Below are positions 8,995 to 17,178 of a DNA stretch of 64,000 nucleotides, one piece after another; positions within the stretch are counted from its first letter, which is position 1; each line of letters opens with the position of its first letter. This stretch comes from Hyphomicrobiaceae bacterium (GTDB taxonomy: Bacteria > Pseudomonadota > Alphaproteobacteria > Rhizobiales > Methyloligellaceae). The stretch spans positions 54,021 to 118,020 of the forward strand of contig JALCBY010000009.1 in the NCBI GenBank assembly GCA_028066055.1, read 5' to 3'. A program made the translations under genes and the position numbers. Under the pieces are notes generated by a model, which did no database searches, was not told where the DNA came from, and saw nothing but the letters and a program-made list of their open reading frames with translations.

Positions 8995-9286
8995 CAACCC
9001 GTTGCTCGCGCCCTGCCCGGCGTGCATCACCGTTTCCCGGACTCGTGGCACCCCGGCGATGTGATCGCCATTTGCTCCGCTGCGCGCAATTCACCGCATA
9101 TCCTCAAGACGCTTGCAAGTTACAATTCGGCTGCGGCAAATCGCCCCGCAACGGCAAACCGACCGCCCGACCAATGGCGTAGATACTCAAGAATATCCAG
9201 ATGAGAATCTTTCGCAATCAATGTTTATTTTATGTATTTCTAATGATATTTTTTGTTTTTAAATGAAAATTATTCAAAATATTGAA

Positions 9287-9364
9287 TTAGAATAATTCTA
9301 ACAAAAGCTTTTTTGAATTAGACGAATTCTAATATTTGCATAATTTCGAAAAATACATTTGACA
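9287..9364 (+). promoter_or_regulatory. Tandem Irr/ICE boxes and -35 upstream of fbpA
   Basis: The gene-free interval 8995-9477 holds an AT-rich island (about 9200-9370). Inside it TTAGAATAATTCTAA (9287-9301) is a perfect palindrome, and TTAGACGAATTCTAA (9318-9332) differs by one base; the two are 31 bp apart, close to three helical turns. Both match the ICE motif of the haem-responsive regulator Irr (TTTAGAA-N3-TTCTAAA). A TTGACA at 9359-9364 is a candidate -35, with no clean -10 after it. Boxes upstream of the -35 would fit Irr acting positively at low iron, but this is inference. Confidence 0.6.
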
Positions 9365-9477
9365 AACCGCAAATTCGTGGGCTCAGTCGGCGTCATGCGG
9401 CTTTTTGCGCACGCGTGCAGACTGCCCGTCATTAACCGATACCGGGACTTTGGACCCCGACTATTGGAGGAGTAAGC

Positions 9478-10530
9478 ATGAAATTCCGGACCATCCGGCA
9501 GGCAACGCGTATTGCTGCCGTTTCCATTATTTCGTCTGTCGCGCTCGGTTCCGCTGCCCAGGCCGCGGAAGAAGTGAACATCTATTCTTATCGCCAGCCG
9601 GTTCTGATCGAGCCGATGCTCAAGGAGTTCACGAAGAAGACCGGCATCAAAACGAACGTGATTTATGCCAAGAAGGGCTTGGCGGAGCGCATCAAGGCCG
9701 AAGGCGCAAACAGCCCCGCCGATCTGATCTTTACCGTCGATATTGGCCGCCTTACCAGCGCCAAGGAGGCCGGCGTTACGCAGGCGGTGAAGAACGACAA
9801 GGTCAACACGAATATTCCGGCCAATCTGCGCGACCCGGCAGGCCACTGGTTCGGTCTTACCGAGCGGGCCCGCGTCATCCTGGCATCCAAGGATCGCGTC
9901 AAACAGGACACGATCACCTATGAAGAGCTCTCCGACCCGAAGTGGAAGGGCAAGATCTGCACCCGCGACGGCCAGCATGTTTACAACATCGCAATGATCG
10001 CCTCGATGATCGCTCACCACGGCGAAAAGAAAACCGAGGAATGGCTGAATGGCGTGAAAAACAATCTGGCGCGCAAGCCTGCCGGCAACGACCGCGCACA
10101 GGCGAAAGGCGTGTATTCAGGTGAGTGCGATCTGGCGGTCGCCAACCACTACTATATGGCGCTGATGATGACCAACGACAAAAAGCCCGACCAGAAGGAA
10201 TGGGCGAAATCGGTCAAGGTGCTGTGGCCCAACACGGACGGCCGTGGCGTTCACGTCAATCTCTCCGGCATGGCGATGGCGAAGAACGCGCCCAACAAGG
10301 ACAACGCCATCAAGCTCATGGAGTTCCTGTCGTCGGACGACGGGCAGAAACTCTATGCGCAGGTCAACAATGAGTACCCGGTGAAAGCTGGTGTTCCCGC
10401 CGGCAAGATCGCGGAGAGCCTCGGCAAATTCAAGCCTGACCCGCTGTCCATCGACAAGATCGCAGCGCAGCGTAAGAAGGCCAGCGAACTGGTCGACAAG
10501 GTCGGCTACAACAACGGGCCGAGCTCGTAG
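9478..10530 (+). CDS. fbpA: Ferric-iron ABC transporter substrate-binding protein
   Basis: Periplasmic Fe(III)-binding protein of 350 aa. The signal peptide cleaves after about residue 29 (SAAQAAEE). The mature start VNIYSYRQP and the later ARVILASKDRV, VYSGECDLAVANHYYMAL and NLSGMAMAKNAPN segments are typical of the FutA/FbpA family. The Tyr residues in YSYRQ and NHYY are candidate iron ligands. A good ribosome site (GGAGGAG) precedes the ATG. Two ICE-like boxes upstream indicate iron control. The permease fbpB follows after a Cys-rich unknown gene, but no ATPase gene is present in the window. Confidence 0.93.
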   Translation: MKFRTIRQATRIAAVSIISSVALGSAAQAAEEVNIYSYRQPVLIEPMLKEFTKKTGIKTNVIYAKKGLAERIKAEGANSPADLIFTVDIGRLTSAKEAGVTQAVKNDKVNTNIPANLRDPAGHWFGLTERARVILASKDRVKQDTITYEELSDPKWKGKICTRDGQHVYNIAMIASMIAHHGEKKTEEWLNGVKNNLARKPAGNDRAQAKGVYSGECDLAVANHYYMALMMTNDKKPDQKEWAKSVKVLWPNTDGRGVHVNLSGMAMAKNAPNKDNAIKLMEFLSSDDGQKLYAQVNNEYPVKAGVPAGKIAESLGKFKPDPLSIDKIAAQRKKASELVDKVGYNNGPSS

Positions 10531-10539
10531 ATTTCCGTT

Positions 10540-10608
10540 AAGCAAGCCTCCCAGACTTGCTTGGAGACAGACGTGCCGGACTGAATCGCAACACACGGTC
10601 CGGCACGT
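10540..10608 (+). other. Two intercistronic hairpins after fbpA
   Basis: A 7-bp stem (10540-10546 with 10556-10562) is followed by a perfect 11-bp stem (10571-10581 with 10598-10608, 16-nt loop). Neither has a T-tract, so they are more likely mRNA-stabilising or processing elements than full terminators. They would favour fbpA message over the downstream genes, as is common for binding-protein genes. Confidence 0.5.
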
Positions 10609-10652
10609 ACTGCTTACAGCGAATGCATCAAAACACGAGAGGGTGCAGGGAC

Positions 10653-11189
10653 ATGAGCCTTCGCAAGAAGCCCACACTATCCAACGAGCTGGTTCGTCGG
10701 CCAAAGGCGGCGCTTGATCCTGTGAAAAGACCCGAACGCCTTGTCGGGCTTGGCTTCCGATGCTGGATTGCCGGTTTTGAAACCCAGGACATCAACTGCT
10801 GGGAAACCGGCTGGAACACATTTGCAACGGAGTTGGGGCCGGGCCACGCGAAGGCGGCCATCACCGAGCTTTCCTGCTGGGTTCGCATGGTTCACACCAA
10901 GACGTGCAGGCGAATTAGCTATTATCCTTTCGGTTGCAAGGGTTTCTGCCGCGATGAATGCATGGCGATTTCGATGATTGCAGCGGGTCAACACGCCGCC
11001 TGCCCGGCCATGCGCGCATGCGCATTTGCGCTGTTGAACACCAATGATATCGACGGCGTTGTCGATACCGCGACAAATTTCGCCGAAGTCCTGAAGGACG
11101 CCGGCCATATCCTCTCCGGACACTCGATTTGCGAAGCTGGTATCCTGACAGATAGTGGCGCGGAGCATGCCGGATACAGCAAACATTGA
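10653..11189 (+). CDS. Cys-rich protein of unknown function between fbpA and fbpB
   Basis: A 178-aa protein I do not recognise. It has ten cysteines (residues 37, 49, 75, 85, 95, 99, 103, 117, 123, 160), with a dense C-x3-C-x3-C run at 95-103 (FGCKGFCRDEC), and several His (81, 114, 152, 157). Three Cys are followed by Trp (CW). It has no signal peptide or membrane segment, so the Cys would be reduced in the cytoplasm and could bind metal or an iron-sulfur cluster. The ATG at 10653 has a good purine-rich ribosome site (GAGGGTGCAGGG). It lies 37 bp before fbpB on the same strand, so a role in iron acquisition or iron sensing is likely by position only. Confidence 0.75.
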   Translation: MSLRKKPTLSNELVRRPKAALDPVKRPERLVGLGFRCWIAGFETQDINCWETGWNTFATELGPGHAKAAITELSCWVRMVHTKTCRRISYYPFGCKGFCRDECMAISMIAAGQHAACPAMRACAFALLNTNDIDGVVDTATNFAEVLKDAGHILSGHSICEAGILTDSGAEHAGYSKH

Positions 11190-11225
11190 TGGCTGACGCG
11201 CAGAAAACCGCTGACGTTTCTCGGG

Positions 11226-12929
11226 ATGACCTCCACAACTGAATTGAGCTCTAGTCTGCGGCTCGGCGTTGCCCGGCTGCGCAGTGCCGGCAACTTCGGT
11301 TGGTCCGCTGCCGCCGTCATCATTTCACTCATTGTTGCCGCACCTCTGCTGGCAATCGCAATCCTGGGCCTGGAGTCGAGCGGCAATACCTGGCCGCACC
11401 TTCTCTCGACGGTGCTGCCATCATCGGTCATGACGACGTTCGGCCTGATGATCGGCGTCGGCCTGACGACCCTTCTCGTCGGTGCCGGAACGGCCTGGCT
11501 GGTAACAATGTTCCGGTTTCCCGGGCGCGATCTCTATGTATGGTTGCTGCTCGTGCCTCTCGCCATGCCAACCTATATCATCGCTTTTTGCTACATGGAG
11601 CTGCTCGACTATGCGGGTACGGTCCAGACCGCGATGCGCGAAACATTTGGGTGGCGCAGCCCGGCCGACTATTGGTTTCCCGATATCCGGTCCCTCGGCG
11701 GGGGAATCTTTGTCATGTCCTTCGTGCTCTATCCGTATGTCTACATCACCGCACGTGCGAGCTTCCTGCAGCAGTCGGTCTGCGTTTTGGAGGTGAGCCG
11801 GACGCTCGGGCGGACCGCCTGGGGGACATTCTGGTCCGTCGCCCTGCCGTTGGCGCGTCCCGCACTTGTCGCGGGTATCACACTTGCGCTCATGGAAACG
11901 CTGAATGACATTGGTGCGGTCGAGTTCCTGGGCATTCAAACGCTGACCGCGAGCGTTTATGCAACATGGCTTGAGCGATCCAGCCTCGCCGGTGCGGCCC
12001 AGATTTCATGTGTCATGCTGCTGTTTGTCTTCACGCTCATCTATCTGGAGCGAAGCGCGCGTCGCCGGCAGCACTTCCATCACACGACCGGCAAATACAC
12101 CATGCTGCCCGAACAGAAGCTCGGCCGGGTGCATGGCCTGCTGGCTGCTGTCGCCTGCGCCCTGCCGATCCTGATCGGCTTCGCCCTGCCGATGAGCGTC
12201 TTGTCCGACGCAGCTGTCTCCAACCTCTCCGAGGGGCTGAACCCGGAATTCTGGCGCGCGGCGTGGCACAGCTTTGTGCTTGCATCTTCGGCTGCGGTTG
12301 TCGCCGTGATTGTCGGCACGACGCTTGCGTTCGCATGCCGCGCCAGCCGGTCGAAACTCGTTCGTGGCGCCGCCGGTGTCGCAAGTGTCGGATATGCCGT
12401 ACCGGGGACCGTGCTCGCCATTGGCATCCTGGTTCCATTCGGTGCATTCGACAATGCGCTCGACGGTGTCATGCGATCGAACTTCGGAATATCCACAGGG
12501 CTCTTGCTGACCGGTAGCGGAGTTGGGTTGGTGTTTGCCTATACCGTCCGCTTCCTTGCAATCGCCTACGGCACGGTCGACGCCGGCTTCAAGAAAACCT
12601 CAACCGACCTTGATGGTGCGTCCCGCACATTGGGCGCCACACTCACGCGAACCTTGTTCCGTGTCCATCTGCCCATTCTGACGCCCGTTCTCGGTGCGGC
12701 GGCAGTTCTTGTGTTTGTCGATTCGATGAAGGAACTGCCTGCCACGCTGCTTCTGCGCCCGTTCAACTTCGATACGCTTGCAACTCACGTCTACACGCTC
12801 GCGTCGCTCGACCTGTTTGAAGATGGTGCAATTGCCGCATTTGCAATTGTCGCCATCGGCCTCATCCCCGTTTACATCCTCCACCGGGCGATCGAGACAG
12901 GGCGCCCCGGGGCACGCGCCAGCCGCTAG
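11226..12929 (+). CDS. fbpB: Ferric-iron ABC transporter permease (fused two-half FbpB)
   Basis: Inner-membrane permease of 567 aa with about twelve hydrophobic helices in two similar halves, each with a BPD_transp_1-type EAA loop (ETLNDIGAVEFLGI in the first half, DSMKELPATLLLRP in the second). This fused arrangement is normal for FbpB/SfuB iron permeases. It receives Fe(III) from FbpA and needs an FbpC ATPase, which is not encoded nearby. The 3' end is followed by 131 bp and then the MCP-globin gene on the same strand, so co-transcription is possible. Confidence 0.92.
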   Translation: MTSTTELSSSLRLGVARLRSAGNFGWSAAAVIISLIVAAPLLAIAILGLESSGNTWPHLLSTVLPSSVMTTFGLMIGVGLTTLLVGAGTAWLVTMFRFPGRDLYVWLLLVPLAMPTYIIAFCYMELLDYAGTVQTAMRETFGWRSPADYWFPDIRSLGGGIFVMSFVLYPYVYITARASFLQQSVCVLEVSRTLGRTAWGTFWSVALPLARPALVAGITLALMETLNDIGAVEFLGIQTLTASVYATWLERSSLAGAAQISCVMLLFVFTLIYLERSARRRQHFHHTTGKYTMLPEQKLGRVHGLLAAVACALPILIGFALPMSVLSDAAVSNLSEGLNPEFWRAAWHSFVLASSAAVVAVIVGTTLAFACRASRSKLVRGAAGVASVGYAVPGTVLAIGILVPFGAFDNALDGVMRSNFGISTGLLLTGSGVGLVFAYTVRFLAIAYGTVDAGFKKTSTDLDGASRTLGATLTRTLFRVHLPILTPVLGAAAVLVFVDSMKELPATLLLRPFNFDTLATHVYTLASLDLFEDGAIAAFAIVAIGLIPVYILHRAIETGRPGARASR

Positions 12930-13060
12930 AAAGCGCGAACACCTCTGCCCATTTCCGTTTCACAAAAGCACGCCATTAATTCACCGTTCACCAAGTTCAG
13001 GCATGGTCCGCACGTTGGCAAATTCCGGCGGAATCCACGGAAACGGCGAGGACGGCATCC

Positions 13061-14017
13061 ATGTCTGCACAGACTGCACCAGAGTATGAACACCCAGACG
13101 CCGCGCAAACGGCAATAGAAAAGACGCATGAAGAGTTGCGCAGCCTGACGGAGCAAATCGGCCGGGTTTCGGGGGTCGCTGAACAGATTCAGGCCATCGC
13201 ACGCCAAACCAACCTTCTGGCACTCAACGCGACAATCGAGGCCGCGCGTGCGGGCGAAGCCGGAAAAGGATTTGCCGTTGTTGCCGGAGAAGTCAAAGTG
13301 CTGGCAGGCCAGACCAGCGAAGCAACCGATCTGATTGCCGAAATCCTGGAGACGCTGAACCATCACACGGACGAGCTCTCCAAACACAGCACGGCTCTGT
13401 CGGATCTGTTTTCCGACAAATCTCACAATACGGGTTACGGGCAGGTCCCGGCCTCGAACCCCGCGCCATCCGCGCCGCCGCCCCAGAACCTTTCCAACGA
13501 AAGTACACCCCAGCCGACGCCGCAGGTCACGCCCGAACCGCGAACCGAACCCGAGCAGGTTGTCCAATCCAGTGCGGAACCGGCCGATGGACTGCCGGGA
13601 GTGACAAGCGAGCAAGCACGGCTCGTCCAGGAATCGTTCTCAGCGCTCGAGCCCATCGCCGACGAAGCGGCAGAGATGTTCTACAACCGCTTGTTCGAGC
13701 TTGATCCGGAATTGCGGAACCTGTTCCCGGAAGATCTGGGTGAGCAACGCAAGAAGCTCATGTCGACACTGAAGGTTGTCGTAACCGGCTTAAACTCACC
13801 CGACAGAGTTATTCCCGCCGTCCAGGTGCTCGGCCAGCGCCACAGGGAGTACGGCGTCTCGGACGCTCACTATGACACGTTCGTACAGGCCCTTTTGTGG
13901 GCTCTCGAACAGAGGCTCGGCGAAAAATTCTCTGACGAAGTCTGCGACGCGTGGGTTGCCGTCTACACCGTCCTGGCGGAAACAATGCAGAATGCGGGAG
14001 CGCCGGCGGCCGAGTAG
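13061..14017 (+). CDS. Fusion of MCP signalling tip (N-term) and bacterial globin (C-term)
   Basis: A soluble 318-aa protein with an unusual order. Residues about 30-100 match the hairpin tip of methyl-accepting chemotaxis proteins, the CheA/CheW-contact region ([35 protein letters not shown]). Residues about 120-180 are a Pro/Glu-rich linker. Residues about 181-312 are a flavohaemoglobin-type single-domain globin with candidate B10 Tyr208, CD1 Phe222, E7 Gln229 and proximal F8 His261 ([10 protein letters not shown]). It has no membrane helix, HAMP or long methylation helices. Known globin-coupled sensors have the globin first. A haem-based O2 or NO signalling role is inferred. A GAGG ribosome site precedes the ATG. 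Neighbours are fbpB and bfr (convergent). Confidence 0.88.
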   Translation: MSAQTAPEYEHPDAAQTAIEKTHEELRSLTEQIGRVSGVAEQIQAIARQTNLLALNATIEAARAGEAGKGFAVVAGEVKVLAGQTSEATDLIAEILETLNHHTDELSKHSTALSDLFSDKSHNTGYGQVPASNPAPSAPPPQNLSNESTPQPTPQVTPEPRTEPEQVVQSSAEPADGLPGVTSEQARLVQESFSALEPIADEAAEMFYNRLFELDPELRNLFPEDLGEQRKKLMSTLKVVVTGLNSPDRVIPAVQVLGQRHREYGVSDAHYDTFVQALLWALEQRLGEKFSDEVCDAWVAVYTVLAETMQNAGAPAAE

Positions 14018-14048
14018 CTACCGGGCAAGTCTGCTGGGGAACATTCGG

Positions 14049-14537
14049 CTAATCCTCTGATTCGTCAGCCGGCGCGCTCTGCAGCTGGCCATAATTCTCA
14101 ATACCGATCGCTTTCAGGTTATCGAGCTGTGTCTCCAGCCAGTCGATGTGGCCTTCTTCATCCTTGATCAGGCTCTCAAACAGGTTCATCGAGACATAAT
14201 CTTCAGCTTTCCGGCAAACCTCGCGCGCTTCCTGGTAAAGCTTTCTGGCGCTGTATTCCGCCTTCAGGTCGCACTCAAGAACTTCCTTGATATCCTCGCC
14301 GATCATCAGAGGGTCGAGTTCCTGCATGTTCGGAAATCCTTCGAGCACAAGGATTCGCTCCACCAACGCGTCGGCATGTTCCATCTCCTCGATGGACTCC
14401 TCGCGTTGCTTTTTCGCCAGCCGGGTGAAACCCCAATCGTCCAACAGACGATAGTGCAGCCAATACTGGTTCACCGCGGTCATTTCATGCCGCAGAGCCT
14501 TGTTGAGAAATTCGATGACCTTTTTGTCGCCCTTCAT
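14049..14537 (-). CDS. bfr: Bacterioferritin
   Basis: Iron-storage cage subunit of 162 aa, typical in length. All key residues can be counted: ferroxidase ligands Glu18, Glu51, His54, Glu94, Glu127 and His130, and the haem-ligating Met52. So this is a catalytically complete haem-binding Bfr. The ATG at 14537 is chosen because [15 protein letters not shown] is the canonical N-terminus and GGAGAGAGG precedes it; an upstream in-frame start at 14573 would add 12 residues not seen in the family. It lies 74 bp after bfd on the same strand, with its own predicted promoter and ICE box in between and overlapping the bfd end. Confidence 0.96.
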   Translation of the reverse strand: MKGDKKVIEFLNKALRHEMTAVNQYWLHYRLLDDWGFTRLAKKQREESIEEMEHADALVERILVLEGFPNMQELDPLMIGEDIKEVLECDLKAEYSARKLYQEAREVCRKAEDYVSMNLFESLIKDEEGHIDWLETQLDNLKAIGIENYGQLQSAPADESED

Positions 14538-14578
14538 GCCTCTCTCCGTTGTGGGGGTTTCGTGCTCCGTCACCCATC

Positions 14579-14633
14579 AATATCTTCGAAAGACAAAGGC
14601 TGTCAATCAGTTTAGAACTCTTCTAATTCTAAA
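14579..14633 (-). promoter_or_regulatory. bfr promoter with ICE (Irr) box overlapping the 3' end of bfd
   Basis: On the minus strand TTGACA (14601-14606) and GATATT (14579-14584) are separated by 16 bp, giving a start near 14571. Four bases upstream of the -35, TTTAGAACTCTTCTAA (14611-14626) with an extra TTCTAAA (14627-14633) matches the Irr ICE motif. This box includes the bfd stop codon and its last codons, which read ILELEEF. Irr is known to repress bfr at low iron in rhizobia, and the position against the -35 fits repression. Confidence 0.65.
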
Positions 14634-14893
14634 ATTGTGACCTGCGCGACCTTTTTCTTGGTCCGTTTGGATTTGCGGGACGATTTTCGAGGTGTCTCTT
14701 TCTCCAACATCTGGCGATGGGCATGCATCATTTTGCCGATGTGCAAAAGGCAGGTCGCACACTTCGGACGGTACCCCACCGCCTTGTAAACCTTGCCCGG
14801 CGTCAGGACGACATTCGGGTCGGCGCTATACATGCGCTCGACGACTTTTTCGATTTCTCGATGACAGATTACGTTACAGGAACACACAATCAT
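14612..14893 (-). CDS. bfd: Bacterioferritin-associated ferredoxin with basic C-terminal tail
   Basis: A [2Fe-2S] protein of 93 aa that in characterised systems donates electrons to Bfr to release iron. Cluster ligands are Cys4 and Cys6 (CSC) and Cys45 and Cys48 (CATC), the BFD-like fold pattern. Residues about 65-93 extend beyond the usual length of roughly 60-75 aa with a Lys/Arg-rich segment (RKSSRKSKRTKKK) and a short hydrophobic-acidic end. The last codons form the ICE box of bfr, so part of the tail may exist because of that DNA element. The ATG at 14893 is the canonical MIVCSC start; a TTG at 14905 is also in frame. Confidence 0.92.
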   Translation of the reverse strand: MIVCSCNVICHREIEKVVERMYSADPNVVLTPGKVYKAVGYRPKCATCLLHIGKMMHAHRQMLEKETPRKSSRKSKRTKKKVAQVTILELEEF

Positions 14894-14997
14894 TTTGACG
14901 CCCAACGAACCCTTTCCGGGTATGGTTTACGCGACCGGCCGATCAGGCAGCAACACGTCACTCCCAGACGCGGCCATGCGATACAATTCACTTGATT

Positions 14998-16965
14998 TTA
15001 GCCTGCCAACTCAGGCCTTTCCTTAAAGAATTCAAGCGCTTCCGGATTGGCCAGCGCTTCCTTGTTCTTAACCTCCCGGCCATGCACGACATCTCGCACC
15101 GCGAGCTCGGTGATCTTACCAGATTTCGTCCGCGGAATGTCTGAAACCTGAACAATTTTTGCCGGCACATGACGCGGGCTTGCGCCTTCCCGGATGCGCT
15201 TTTTTATGTGCGCGCGCAGGTCGTCATCAAGCACACCCCCCTCCCCAATCACCACGAACAACACGATGCGCACGTCGTCATCCCAATCCTGACCAATGAC
15301 AATCGCCTCCGAGACCTCAGCCAACTGCTCCACCTGGCGATAAATCTCCGCCGTACCGATGCGGACACCTCCCGGATTGAGCGTCGCATCAGACCGGCCA
15401 TGAATGATCATCCCGCCATGCTCCGTCCACTCGGCGAAATCTCCGTGGTGCCAGACATTCTCGAAGCGAAAGAAATAGGCTCCGTGATACTTCTTGCCGT
15501 CGGGATCATCCCAGAACCCGACCGGCATCGACGGAAACGGCTTTGTGCACACCAGTTCGCCCTTGCCCGATTTGAGCGGATTTCCGGCATCGTCAAAGAC
15601 ATCAACCGCAAGACCGAAGCCGGGAGCCTGCACTTCGCCCCGCCAGACGGGAAGTGTCGGATTGCCCAGAACGAAACACGAGACAATGTCCGTGCCGCCC
15701 GAGATCGAGGCGAGATGCACGTCGTGCTTGATGTTCTCGTAAACATAATCAAAACCCTCCGCCACCAGCGGGGAGCCGGTCGAGCAGATCGTCCTGACGC
15801 TGGAGAGGTCATGGGTCTCGCACGGACGAAGCCCCGCGTTGCGCAGGGCGTCAATGAACTTTGCCGAGGTGCCGAGGACATTTATGCTTTCCGCCTCGAC
15901 AAAATCGAACAGCCTTTTGGCATTGTCGTACATCGGTGCACCTTCGTAGAGGAGAAGGGTCGCGCCGCTCGCAAGGCCCGAAACGAGCCAGTTCCACATC
16001 ATCCAGCCGCAGGTTGTAAAATAGAACAGCCGTTCGCCCGCGCGCACGTCGCAATGCAGCTGGTGTTCCTTCATGTGCTGAAGCAGCGCGCCACCCGCAC
16101 TATGAACAATGCATTTCGGCACACCGGTCGTGCCGGACGAAAACAGAATATACACCGGGTGATCGAACGGCAGGCGTTCGAAATCGAGATCGCGCGGCTG
16201 AAAGGCGTCAAGTGCTGCGCCCCATTCGACAGCGCTTTCGATGCGCGATGCGGTGCCCGTCGTGCCATCCAGACCCGGCACCAGAATGGCCTTCTCAACA
16301 CTCGGCAGCTTTGCGAGCACCTCTTCGATCCGGTCGGCGACCGAGTGTTTTTTGCCATTGAACCAGTAGCCCTCGCAGGCCACGAACAGCTTTGGTTCGA
16401 TTTGTCCGAAACGGTCAAGCACACCCTGCACGCCGAAGTCCGGAGAACAGGAACTCCACACGGCACCAATCGATGCGGCTGCGAGAAACGCGATGATCGC
16501 TTCCGGCATGTTCGGCATCATGGCGGCAACACGATCACCCTGTTTCAAGCCCATCGCTTTGAAAGTCTGCTGAGCCTGCGACACGCGCTCACGCAACGCG
16601 TCCCAGCTCAGCTCGCGCCGTGTTCCGTCCTCACAACCGAAAATCAGCGCCGGCGAGGGCCCGTTTCCGCGAAGCAGCAGGTTCTCCGAAAAATTCAATC
16701 CCGCCGCCGGAAAAAACCGTGCGCCCGGCATCTTGTCCGCATCGATGAGATAGGGCGCGCTGCCCTTGTCACCGATAACGCCAAGAAAATCCCACAGCGC
16801 CGGCCAGAACGCCTCCGGCGCATCAACGGAGAACCGGTAAAGGTCAGCCGAATCAGTCAACTCGGCAACGCCGGTCTCACGCATGTGCATGATGAAGCGC
16901 GCGATATTGCTGCCGGCGATCTGTTCCGGCGTCGGTCTCCACAATGGCGAGTTCGTATTTTTCAT
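14998..16965 (-). CDS. aacS: Acetoacetyl-CoA synthetase (acetoacetate-CoA ligase)
   Basis: Cytoplasmic AMP-forming ligase of 655 aa that activates acetoacetate with ATP and CoA, as used in PHB and ketone-body degradation. It has the N-terminal ACAS_N region ([17 protein letters not shown]), the P-loop [13 protein letters not shown], the adenylate motif SGGTDI, the hinge [20 protein letters not shown] and the C-terminal catalytic Lys in RTKSGKITE. The length fits AacS/AcsA2 of rhizobia. The ATG at 16965 gives the family N-terminus; MPLPTEE at 17001 is an alternative. It is monocistronic on the minus strand and linked functionally to phaP rather than by operon. Confidence 0.93.
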   Translation of the reverse strand: MKNTNSPLWRPTPEQIAGSNIARFIMHMRETGVAELTDSADLYRFSVDAPEAFWPALWDFLGVIGDKGSAPYLIDADKMPGARFFPAAGLNFSENLLLRGNGPSPALIFGCEDGTRRELSWDALRERVSQAQQTFKAMGLKQGDRVAAMMPNMPEAIIAFLAAASIGAVWSSCSPDFGVQGVLDRFGQIEPKLFVACEGYWFNGKKHSVADRIEEVLAKLPSVEKAILVPGLDGTTGTASRIESAVEWGAALDAFQPRDLDFERLPFDHPVYILFSSGTTGVPKCIVHSAGGALLQHMKEHQLHCDVRAGERLFYFTTCGWMMWNWLVSGLASGATLLLYEGAPMYDNAKRLFDFVEAESINVLGTSAKFIDALRNAGLRPCETHDLSSVRTICSTGSPLVAEGFDYVYENIKHDVHLASISGGTDIVSCFVLGNPTLPVWRGEVQAPGFGLAVDVFDDAGNPLKSGKGELVCTKPFPSMPVGFWDDPDGKKYHGAYFFRFENVWHHGDFAEWTEHGGMIIHGRSDATLNPGGVRIGTAEIYRQVEQLAEVSEAIVIGQDWDDDVRIVLFVVIGEGGVLDDDLRAHIKKRIREGASPRHVPAKIVQVSDIPRTKSGKITELAVRDVVHGREVKNKEALANPEALEFFKERPELAG

Positions 16966-17178
16966 CTGTCTATCAACCGACTCTTCTGTTGGTAATGGCA
17001 TCCGAGGCTCGTAATTTTCGTGCAAACAGTTTAGAACAGGAAAGTCACTACCGGGACAAGTTAGCTGGAGATTCTGCTGACGGCGCACCACAATCGGCAA
17101 CATATCAACGTCCCGATTTATCTGGTGTAATTCGACATCTGCGGAGAGCCAGATCGTTGCGCAGCGGATGTGCGAAGC

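Noticed and set aside
15169-16995. 608-codon open frame on the plus strand
   Set aside because: It is exactly antisense to acetoacetyl-CoA synthetase, has no family motifs and has the Arg/His-rich composition of a shadow frame.
17031-17045. TTTAGAACAGGAAAG between aacS and the AsmA gene
   Set aside because: Only one half of an ICE; the second half lacks TTCTAA, so it was not called an Irr site.
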